Shown here: positions 53,029-63,876 of the stretch, one piece after another
Numbering within the stretch: the stretch's first letter is position 1
Layout: each line of letters starts with the position of its first letter
Source of the DNA: Acanthosepion lycidas
Taxonomy: Eukaryota > Mollusca > Cephalopoda > Sepiida > Sepiidae
Assembly (NCBI GenBank): GCA_963932145.1
Contig: CAWVQA010000092.1
Coordinates: 372,001-436,000, forward strand
Direction of reading: 5' to 3'
Length of the DNA: 64,000 nt
Program-made: the position numbers and the translations under genes
Notes under the pieces: model-generated
What the model saw: the letters and a program-made list of their open reading frames with translations, nothing else
Databases searched by the model: none
What the model was told of the DNA's origin: nothing

Positions 53029-55640
53029 TTGCCTTCAAATTCATACCGTGATCGTAGCATGCATGGACTCGTCTCATATGACTGGGTTTTCCATGAAAAA
53101 GATTGTTGGCAGAAAATGTGTGATCACTGGACATTTCTCTTCTGTTTCCCATTACTATTTCTATTTTACTTCCTCAATTTACCATTATGGACAGGGAAAG
53201 ATTTAATCTAAGATCTGCAAAAAAATATTTTGCCTTCAAATTCATACCGTGATCGTAGTATGCCTGGACTCGACTCATATGACTGGGATTTCCATGAAAA
53301 AGATTGTGGGCACAAAATACGTGATCACTGTACATGTCTCTTCTGTTTCCCATTACTATTTCTATTTTACATCCTCAATTTAGCATTATGGACAGGGAAA
53401 GACCTAATCTAAGATCTGCAAAAAAATATTTTGCCTTCAAATTCATACCGTGATCGAAGCATGCCTGGACTCGACTCATATGACTGGGATTTCCATGAAA
53501 AAGATTGTGGGCACAAAATACGTGATCACTGTACATTTCTCTCCTGTTTCCCATTACTATTTCTATTTTACTTCCTCAATTTAGCATTATGGACAGGGAA
53601 AGACCTAATCTAAGATCTGCAAAAAAATATTTTGCCTTCAAATTCATACCGTGATCGTAGCATGCCTGGACTCGACTCATATGACTGGGAGTTCCATGAA
53701 AAAGATTGTGGGCACAAAATGCGTGATCACTGTACCTTTCTCTTCTGTTTCCCATTACTATTTCTATTTTACTTCCTCAATTTAGCATTATGGACAGGGA
53801 AAGACCTAATCTAAGATCTGCAAAAAAATATTTTCCCTTCAAATTCATACGGTGATCGTAGCATGCCTGGACTCGACTCATATGACTGGGATTTCCATGA
53901 AAAAGATTGTGTGCACAAAATGGGTGATCACTGTACATTTCACCTCTGTTTCCCATTACTATTTCTATTTTACTTCCTCAATTTAGCATTATGGACAGGG
54001 AAAGACCTAATCTAAGATCTGCAAAAAATATTTTGCCTTCAAATTCATACCGTGATCGTAGCATGCATGGACTCGTCTCATATGACTTGGTTTTCCATGA
54101 AAAAGATTGTGGGCAGAAAATGTGTGATCACTGTACATTTCTCTTCTGTTTCCCATTACTATTTCTATTTTACTTCCTCAATTTACCATGATGGACAGGG
54201 AAAGACCTAATCTAAGATCTGCAAAAAAATATTTTGCCTTCAAATTCATACCGTGATCGTAGTATGCCTGGACTCGACTCATATGACTGGGATTTCCATG
54301 AAAAAGATTGTGGGCACAAAATACGTGATCACTGTACATTTCTCTTCTATTTCCCATTACTATTTCTATTTTACTTCCTCAATTTAGCATTATGGACAGG
54401 GAAAGACCTAATCTAAGATCTGCAAAAAAATATTTTGCCTTCAAATTCATACCGTGATCGTAGCATGCCTGGACTCGACTCATATGACTGAGATTTCCAT
54501 GAAAAAGATTGTGGGCACAAAATGCGTGATCACTGTACATTTCTCTTCTGTTTCCCATTACTATTTCTATTTTACTTCCTCAATTTAGCATTATAGACAG
54601 GGAAAGACCTAATCTAAGATCTGCAAAAAAATATTTTGTCTTTAAATTCATACCGTGATCGTAGCATGCCTGGACTCGACTCATATGTCTGGGATTTCCA
54701 TGAAAAAGATTGTGGGCACAAAATGCGTGATCACTGTACATTTCTCTTCTGTTTCCCATTACTATTTCTATTTTACTTCCTCAATTTAGCATTATGGACT
54801 GGGAAAGACGTAATCTAAGATCTGCAAAAAAATATTTTGCCTTCAAATTCATACCGTGATCGTAGCATGCCTGGACTCGACTCATATGACTGGGAGTTCC
54901 ATGAAAACAAGTGTGGGCACAAAATGCGTGATCACTGTACATTTCTCTTCTGTTTCCCATTACTATTTCTATTTTACTTCCTCAATTTAGCATTATGGAC
55001 AGGGAAAGACCTAATCTAAGATCTGCAAAAAAATATTTTGCCTTCAAATTCATACGGTGATCGTAGCATGCCTGGACTCGACTCATATGACTGGGATTTC
55101 CATGAAAAAGTTTGTGTGCACAAAATGGGTGATCACTGTACATTTCACCTCTGTTTCCCATTACTATTTCTATTTTACTTCCTCAATTTAGCATTATGGA
55201 CAGGGAAAGACCTAATCTAAGATCTGCAAAAAAATATTTTGCCTTCAAATTCATACCGTGATCGTAGCATGCATGGACTCGTCTCATATGACTGGGTTTT
55301 CCATGAAAAAGATTGTGGGCAGAAAATGTGTGATCACTGTATATTTCTCTTCTGTTTCCCATTACTATTTCTATTTTACTTCCTCAATTTAGCACTTTAT
55401 ACAGGGAAAGACCTAATCTAAGATCTGCAAAAAAATATTTTGCCTTCAAATTCATACCGTGATCGTAGCATGCCTGGACTCGACTCATATGACTGGGATT
55501 TCCATGAAAAAGATTGTGGGCACAAAATGCGTGATCACTGTACATTTCTCTTCTGTTTCCCATTACTATTTCTATTTTACTTCCTCAATTTAGCATTATA
55601 GACAGGGAAAGACCTAATCTAAGATCTGCAAAAAAATATT
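53029..55640 (+). repeat. 13-monomer block, copy 1 (2612 bp)
   Basis: The block starts at the GTTGGCAG monomer and ends at the ATTATAGAC monomer at 55440-55640. It is followed at once by a second copy at 55641-58252 with the same markers in order, including the A6 monomer (53833, 56445) and the ACCATGATGG monomer (54033, 56645). Confidence 0.88.
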
Positions 55641-55841
55641 TTGTCTTGAAATTCATACCGTGATCGTAGCATGCCTGGACTCGACTCATATGACTGGGTT
55701 TTCCATGAAAAAGATTGTTGGCAGAAAATGTGTGATCACTGGACATTTCTCTTCTGTTTCCCATTACTATTTCTATTTTACTTCCTCAATTTACCATTAT
55801 GGACAGGGAAAGATTTAATCTAAGATCTGCAAAAAAATATT
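55641..55841 (+). repeat. Chimeric monomer at the 13-monomer duplication joint
   Basis: It starts TTGTCTTGAAATTC and GCATGCCTGGACTCGAC, as at 49009-49209, then continues GGGTTTTCC, GATTGTTGGCAG and CACTGGACATT, as at 46397-46597 and 53029-53229. The switch falls in the 13 shared bases TCATATGACTGGG at 55686-55698, which include the CATATG palindrome. Confidence 0.88.
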
Positions 55842-58252
55842 TTGCCTTCAAATTCATACCGTGATCGTAGTATGCCTGGACTCGACTCATATGACTGGGA
55901 TTTCCATGAAAAAGATTGTGGGCACAAAATACGTGATCACTGTACATGTCTCTTCTGTTTCCCATTACTATTTCTATTTTACATCCTCAATTTAGCATTA
56001 TGGACAGGGAAAGACCTAATCTAAGATCTGCAAAAAAATATTTTGCCTTCAAATTCATACCGTGATCGAAGCATGCCTGGACTCGACTCATATGACTGGG
56101 ATTTCCATGAAAAAGATTGTGGGCACAAAATACGTGATCACTGTACATTTCTCTCCTGTTTCCCATTACTATTTCTATTTTACTTCCTCAATTTAGCATT
56201 ATGGACAGGGAAAGACCTAATCTAAGATCTGCAAAAAAATATTTTGCCTTCAAATTCATACCGTGATCGTAGCATGCCTGGACTCGACTCATATGACTGG
56301 GAGTTCCATGAAAAAGATTGTGGGCACAAAATGCGTGATCACTGTACCTTTCTCTTCTGTTTCCCATTACTATTTCTATTTTACTTCCTCAATTTAGCAT
56401 TATGGACAGGGAAAGACCTAATCTAAGATCTGCAAAAAAATATTTTCCCTTCAAATTCATACGGTGATCGTAGCATGCCTGGACTCGACTCATATGACTG
56501 GGATTTCCATGAAAAAGATTGTGTGCACAAAATGGGTGATCACTGTACATTTCACCTCTGTTTCCCATTACTATTTCTATTTTACTTCCTCAATTTAGCA
56601 TTATGGACAGGGAAAGACCTAATCTAAGATCTGCAAAAAATATTTTGCCTTCAAATTCATACCGTGATCGTAGCATGCATGGACTCGTCTCATATGACTT
56701 GGTTTTCCATGAAAAAGATTGTGGGCAGAAAATGTGTGATCACTGTACATTTCTCTTCTGTTTCCCATTACTATTTCTATTTTACTTCCTCAATTTACCA
56801 TGATGGACAGGGAAAGACCTAATCTAAGATCTGCAAAAAAATATTTTGCCTTCAAATTCATACCGTGATCGTAGTATGCCTGGACTCGACTCATATGACT
56901 GGGATTTCCATGAAAAAGATTGTGGGCACAAAATACGTGATCACTGTACATTTCTCTTCTATTTCCCATTACTATTTCTATTTTACTTCCTCAATTTAGC
57001 ATTATGGACAGGGAAAGACCTAATCTAAGATCTGCAAAAAAATATTTTGCCTTCAAATTCATACCGTGATCGTAGCATGCCTGGACTCGACTCATATGAC
57101 TGAGATTTCCATGAAAAAGATTGTGGGCACAAAATGCGTGATCACTGTACATTTCTCTTCTGTTTCCCATTACTATTTCTATTTTACTTCCTCAATTTAG
57201 CATTATAGACAGGGAAAGACCTAATCTAAGATCTGCAAAAAAATATTTTGTCTTTAAATTCATACCGTGATCGTAGCATGCCTGGACTCGACTCATATGT
57301 CTGGGATTTCCATGAAAAAGATTGTGGGCACAAAATGCGTGATCACTGTACATTTCTCTTCTGTTTCCCATTACTATTTCTATTTTACTTCCTCAATTTA
57401 GCATTATGGACTGGGAAAGACGTAATCTAAGATCTGCAAAAAAATATTTTGCCTTCAAATTCATACCGTGATCGTAGCATGCCTGGACTCGACTCATATG
57501 ACTGGGAGTTCCATGAAAACAAGTGTGGGCACAAAATGCGTGATCACTGTACATTTCTCTTCTGTTTCCCATTACTATTTCTATTTTACTTCCTCAATTT
57601 AGCATTATGGACAGGGAAAGACCTAATCTAAGATCTGCAAAAAAATATTTTGCCTTCAAATTCATACGGTGATCGTAGCATGCCTGGACTCGACTCATAT
57701 GACTGGGATTTCCATGAAAAAGTTTGTGTGCACAAAATGGGTGATCACTGTACATTTCACCTCTGTTTCCCATTACTATTTCTATTTTACTTCCTCAATT
57801 TAGCATTATGGACAGGGAAAGACCTAATCTAAGATCTGCAAAAAAATATTTTGCCTTCAAATTCATACCGTGATCGTAGCATGCATGGACTCGTCTCATA
57901 TGACTGGGTTTTCCATGAAAAAGATTGTGGGCAGAAAATGTGTGATCACTGTATATTTCTCTTCTGTTTCCCATTACTATTTCTATTTTACTTCCTCAAT
58001 TTAGCACTTTATACAGGGAAAGACCTAATCTAAGATCTGCAAAAAAATATTTTGCCTTCAAATTCATACCGTGATCGTAGCATGCCTGGACTCGACTCAT
58101 ATGACTGGGATTTCCATGAAAAAGATTGTGGGCACAAAATGCGTGATCACTGTACATTTCTCTTCTGTTTCCCATTACTATTTCTATTTTACTTCCTCAA
58201 TTTAGCATTATAGACAGGGAAAGACCTAATCTAAGATCTGCAAAAAAATATT
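55641..58252 (+). repeat. 13-monomer block, copy 2 (2612 bp)
   Basis: From the second half of its first monomer on, this repeats 53029-55640 with no difference noticed. The first 45 or so bases are of a different type (see the chimeric copy 55641-55841), which identifies the exchange point. Confidence 0.88.
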
Positions 58253-61200
58253 TTGTCTTGAAATTCATACCGTGATCGTAGCATGCCTGGACTCGACTCA
58301 TATGACTGGGATTTCCATGAAAAAGATTGTGGGCACAAAATGCGTGATCACTGTACATTTCTCTTCTGTTTCCCATTACTATTTCTATTTTACTTCCTCA
58401 ATTTAGCATTATGCACTGGGAAAGACGTAATCTAAGATCTGCAAAAAAATATTTTGCCTTCAAATTCATACCGTGATCGTAGCATGCCTGGACTCGACTC
58501 ATATGACTGGGAGTTCCATGAAAAAGATTGTGGGCACAAAATGCGTGATCACTGTACCTTTCTCTTCTGTTTCCCATTACTATTTCTATTTTACTTCCTC
58601 AATTTAGCATTATGGACAGGGAAAGACCTAATCTAAGATCTGCAAAAAAATATTTTCCCTTCAAATTCATACGGTGATCGTAGCATGCCTGGACTCGACT
58701 CATATGACTGGGATTTCCATGAAAAAGATTGTGTGCACAAAATGGGTGATCACTGTACATTTCACCTCTGTTTCCCATTACTATTTCTATTTTACTTCCT
58801 CAATTTAGCATTATGGACAGGGAAAGACCTAATCTAAGATCTGCAAAAAAATATTTTGCCTTCAAATTCATACCGTGATCGTAGCATGCCTGGACTCGAC
58901 TCATATGACTGAGATTTCCATGAAAAAGATTGTGGGCACAAAATGCGTGATCACTGTACATTTCTCTTCTGTTTCCCATTACTATTTCTATTTTACTTCC
59001 TCAATTTAGCATTATAGACAGGGAAAGACCTAATCTAATATCTGCAAAAAAATATTTTGTCTTCAAATTCATACCGTGATCGTAGCATGCCTTGACTCGA
59101 CTCATATGACTGGGATTTCCATGAAAAAGATTGTGGGCACAAAATGCGTGATCACTGTACATTTCTCTTCTGTTTCCCATTACTATTTCTATTTTACTTC
59201 CTCAATTTAGCATTATGGACTGGGAAAGACGTAATCTAAGATCTGCAAAAAAATATTTTGCCTTCAAATTCATACCGTGATCTTAGCATGCCTGGACTCG
59301 ACTCATATGACTGGGAGTTCCATGAAAACAATTGTGGGCACAAAATGCGTGATCACTGTACATTTCTCTTCTGTTTCCCATTACTATTTCTATTTTACTT
59401 CCTCAATTTAGCATTATGGACAGGGAAAGACCTAATCTAAGATCTGCAAAAAAATATTTTGCCTTCAAATTCATACGGTGATCGTAGCATGCCTGGACTC
59501 GACTCATATGACTGGGATTTCCATGAAAAAGATTGTGTGCACAAAATGGGTGATCACTGTACATTTCACCTCTGTTTCCCATTACTATTTCTATTTTACT
59601 TCCTCAATTTAGCATTATGGACAGGGAAAGACCTAATCTAAGATCTGCAAAAAAATATTTTGCCTTCAAATTCATACCGTGATCGTAGCATGCATGGACT
59701 CGTCTCATATGACTGGGTTTTCCATGAAAAAGATTGTGGGCAGAAAATGTGTGATCACTGTACATTTCTCTTCTGTTTCCCATTACTATTTCTATTTTAC
59801 TTCCTCAATTTACCATTATGGACAGGGAAACACCTAATCTAAGATCTGCAAAAAAATATTTTGCCTTCAAATTCATACCGTGATCGTAGTATGACTGGAC
59901 TCGACTCATATGACTGGGATTTCCATGAAAAAGATTGTGGGCACAAAATACGTGATCACTGTACATTCCTCTTCTGTTTCCCATTACTATTTCTATTTTA
60001 CTTCCTCAATTTAGCATTATGGACAGGGAAAGACCTAATCTAAGATCTGGAAAAAAATATTTTGCCTTCAAATTCATACCGTGATCGTAGCATGCCTGGA
60101 CTCGACTCATATGACTGGGATTTCCATGAAAAAGATTGTGGGCACAAAATGGGTGATCACTGTACATTTCACTTCTGTTTCCCATTACTATTTCTATTTT
60201 ACTTCCTCAATTTAGCATTATGGACAGGGAAAGACCTAATCTAAGATCTGCAAAAAAATATTTTGCCTTCAAATTCATACCGTGATCGTAGCATGCCTGG
60301 ACTCGACTCATATGACTGGGATTTCCATGTAAAAGATTGTGGGCACAAAATGGGTGATCACTGTACATTTCTCTTCTGTTTCCCATTACTATTTCTATTT
60401 TACTTCCTCAATTTAGCATTATGGACAGGGAAAGACCTAATCTAAGATCTGCAAAAAAATATTTTGCCTTCAAATTCATACCGTAATCGTAGCATGCCTG
60501 GACTCGACTCATATGACTGGGATTTCCATGAAAAAGATTGTGGGCACAAAATGCGTGATCACTGTACATTTCTCTTCTGTTTCCCCTTACTATTTCTATT
60601 TTACTTCCTCAATTTAGCATTATAGACAGGGAAAGACCTAATCTAAGATCTGCAAAAAAATATTTTGCCTTCAAATTCATACCGTGATTGTAGCATGCCT
60701 GGACTCGACTCATATGACTGGGATTTCCATGAAAAAGATTGTGGGCACAAAATGGGTGATCACTGTACATTTCACTTCTGTTTCCCATTACTATTTCTAT
60801 TTTACTTCCTCAATTTAGCATTATGGACAGGGAAAGACCTAATCTAAGATCTGCAAAAAAATATTTTGCCTTCAAATTCATACCGTGATCGTAGCATGCC
60901 TGGACTCGACTCATATGACTGGGATTTCCATGAAAAAGATTGTGGGCACAAAATGCGTGATCACTGTACATTTCTCTTCTGTTTCCCATTACTATTTCTA
61001 TTTTACTTACTCAATTTAGCATTATAGACAGGGAAAGACCTAATCTAAGATCTGCAAAAAAATATTTTGCCTTCAAATTCATACCTTGATCGTAGCATGC
61101 CTGGACTCGACTCATATGACTGGGATTTCCATGAAAAAGATTGTGAGCACAAAATGCGTGATCACTGTACATTTCTCTTCTGTTTCCCATAAGTATTTCT

Positions 61201-61468
61201 ATTTTACTTCCTCAATTTAGCATTATGGACAGGGAAAGACCTAATCTAAGATCTGCAAAAAAATATTTTGCCTTCAAATTCATACCGTGATCGTAGCATG
61301 CATGGACTCGGCTCATATGACTGGGATTTCCATGAAAAAGATTGTGGACACAAAATGGGTGATCACTGTACATTTCTCTTCTGTTTCCCATTAGTATTTC
61401 TATTTTACTTCCTCAATTTAGCATTATGGACAGGGAAAGACGTAATCTAAGATCTGCAAAAAAATATT

Positions 61469-61668
61469 TTGCCTTCAAATTCATACCGTGATCGTAGCAT
61501 GCCCGGACTCGACTCATATGACTGGGATTTCCATGAAAAAGATTGTGGGCACAAAATGCGTGATCACTGTACATTTCTCTTCTGTTTCCCATTACTATTT
61601 CTATTTTACTTCGTCAATTTAGCATTATGGACAGGGAAAGACCTAATCTATATCTGGAAAAAAATCTT
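61469..61668 (+). repeat. 200-bp monomer with a rearranged tail
   Basis: The usual AATCTAAGATCTGC is replaced by AATCTATATCTGG, one base short, and the tract becomes AAAAAAATCTTTTG. The AGATCT palindrome is lost. The same tail ends the copies at 62473, 63276 and 63677. It is restricted to the last 2.6 kb. Confidence 0.92.
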
Positions 61669-61869
61669 TTGCCTTCAAATTCATACCGTGATCGTAGCAT
61701 GCCTGGACTCGACTCATATGACTGGGATTTCCATGTAAAAGATTGTGGGCACAAAATGGGTGATCACTGTACATTTCTCTTCTGTTTCCCATTACTATTT
61801 CTATTTTACTTCCTCAATTTAGCATTATGGACAGGGAAAGACCTAATCTATGATCTGCAAAAAAATATT

Positions 61870-62070
61870 TTGCCTTCAAATTCATACCGTGATCGTAGCA
61901 TGCCTGGACTCGACTCATATGACTGGGATTTCCATGTAAAAGATTGTGGGCACAAAATGCGTGATCACTGTACATTTCTCTTCTGTTTCCCATTACTATT
62001 TCTATTTTACTTACTCAATTTAGCATTATAGACAGGGAAAGACCTAATCTAAGATCTGCAAAAAAATATT
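61870..62070 (+). repeat. Chimeric monomer in the 5-monomer HOR
   Basis: Its 5' part has CCATGTAAAAG, as in 62874-63074. Its 3' part (TGCGTG, TACTTACTC, ATTATAGAC) equals 60866-61066. The switch lies between 61937 and 61960. It shows that the 5-monomer duplication joined two different monomer types in register. Confidence 0.75.
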
Positions 62071-63876
62071 TTGCCTTCAAATTCATACCTTGATCGTAGC
62101 ATGCCTGGACTCGACTCATATGACTGGGATTTCCATGAAAAAGATTGTGAGCACAAAATGCGTGATCACTGTACATTTCTCTTCTGTTTCCCATAAGTAT
62201 TTCTATTTTACTTCCTCAATTTAGCATTATGGACAGGGAAAGACCTAATCTAAGATCTGCAAAAAAATATTTTGCCTTCAAATTCATACCGTGATCGTAG
62301 CATGCATGGACTCGGCTCATATGACTGGGATTTCCATGAAAAAGATTGTGGACACAAAATGGGTGATCACTGTACATTTCTCTTCTGTTTCCCATTAGTA
62401 TTTCTATTTTACTTCCTCAATTTAGCATTATGGACAGGGAAAGACGTAATCTAAGATCTGCAAAAAAATATTTTGCCTTCAAATTCATACCGTGATCGTA
62501 GCATGCCCGGACTCGACTCATATGACTGGGATTTCCATGAAAAAGATTGTGGGCACAAAATGCGTGATCACTGTACATTTCTCTTCTGTTTCCCATTACT
62601 ATTTCTATTTTACTTTGTCAATTTAGCATTATGGACAGGGAAAGACCTAATCTATATCTGGAAAAAAATCTTTTGCCTTCAAATTCATACCGTGATCGTA
62701 GCATGCCTGGACTCGACTCATATGACTGGGATTTCCATGTAAAAGATTGTGGGCACAAAATGGGTGATCACTGTACATTTCTCTTCTGTTTCCCATTACT
62801 ATTTCTATTTTACTTCCTCAATTTAGCATTATGGACAGGGAAAGACCTAATCTATGATCTGCAAAAAAATATTTTGCCTTCAAATTCATACCGTGATCGT
62901 AGCATGCCTGGACTCGACTCATATGACTGGGATTTCCATGTAAAAGATTGTGGGCACAAAATGGGTGATCACTGTACATTTCTCTTCTGTTTCCCATTAC
63001 TATTTCTATTTTACTTCCTCAATTTAGCATTATGGACAGGGAAAGACCTAATCTAAGATCTGCAAAAAAATATTTTGCCTTCAAATTCATACCGTAATCG
63101 TAGCATGCCTGGACTCGACTCATATGACTGGGATTTCCATGAAAAAGATTGTGGGCACAAAATGCGTGATCACTGTACATTTCTCTTCTGTTTCCCATTA
63201 CTATTTCTATTTTACTTCCTCAATTTAGCATTATAGACAGGGAAAGACCTAATCTAAGATCTGCAAAAAAATATTTTGCCTTCAAATTCATACCGTGATC
63301 GTAGCATGCCTGGACTCGACTCATATGACTGGGATTTCCATGAAAAAGATTGTGAGCACAAAATGCGTGATCACTGTACATTTCTCTTCTGTTTCCCATT
63401 ACTATTTCTATTTTACTTCGTCAATTTAGCATTATGGACAGGGAAAGACCTAATCTATATCTGGAAAAAAATCTTTTGCCTTCAAATTCATACCGTGATC
63501 GTAGCATGCATGGACTCGTCTCATATGACTGGGATTTCCATGAAAAAGATTGTGGGCACAAAATGGGTGATCACTGTACATTTCTCTTCTGTTTCCCATT
63601 ACTATTTCCATTTTACTTCCTCAATTTAGCATTATGGACAGGGAAAGACCTAATCTATGATCTGCAAAAAAATATTTTGCCTTCAAATTCATACCGTGAT
63701 CGTAGCATGCCTGGACTCGACTCATATGACTGGGATTTCCATGTAAAAGATTGTGGGCACAAAATGGGTGATCACTGTACATTTCTCTTCTGTTTCCCAT
63801 TACTATTTCTATTTTACTTCCTCAATTTAGCATTATGGACAGGGAAAGACCTAATCTATATCTGGAAAAAAATCTT

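Larger units (their letters stand above)
50416..59659 (+). repeat. Giant HOR copy 2 (46 monomers, 9244 bp)
   Basis: It opens like copy 1 (one difference seen, GATAACTCTACC) and keeps the two monomers missing from copy 1. It runs in register to 55640, jumps back 13 monomers inside the chimeric copy 55641-55841, then runs on to the end of the unit. Without the 13-monomer duplication the unit would be 33 monomers. The stretch 45593-49008 matches 52225-55640 (3416 bp each), and 46598-50415 matches 55842-59659 (3818 bp each) with a single difference noticed (ATCTTAGC at about 59281). Confidence 0.87.
43182..59860 (+). repeat. Domain E: giant HOR region, no genes
   Basis: Markers: TTCATACGGTGATC, CACTCTACC or CACTGTACC, GATTGTTTGCAG or GATTGTTGGCAG with CACTGGACATT, TGTACATGTCTC with TTTTACATCC, TTTCTCTCCTG, GACTGAGATTTCC, TTGTCTTTAAATTC with CATATGTCTGG, GAAAACAAGTG or GAAAACAATTG, GAAAAAGTTTGTG, and AGCACTTTATACAGG. 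These run in long fixed order, forming two large HOR copies (44186-50415 and 50416-59659). 43182-44185 is a related lead-in. Confidence 0.88.
61067..63074 (+). repeat. 5-monomer HOR, two copies of 1004 bp
   Basis: The order at 61067-62070 and 62071-63074 is: ATACCTTGATCG/GTGAGCAC; GACTCGGCTC/GTGGACAC; GCATGCCCGG with a 200-bp CTATATCTGG end; CATGTAAAAG/CTATGATC; CATGTAAAAG. The fifth monomers differ: 61870-62070 has AAAATGCGTG, TACTTACTC and ATTATAGAC, while 62874-63074 has AAAATGGGTG. The third differ at TACTTCGTC and TACTTTGTC. Confidence 0.87.

Noticed and set aside
61627-63056. Longer plus-strand frames of 134-141 residues near the right end
   Set aside because: They result from TAA becoming TAT, or a one-base loss, at the monomer end in domain F, which lets the frame run into the next copy. 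They have no gene-like features.
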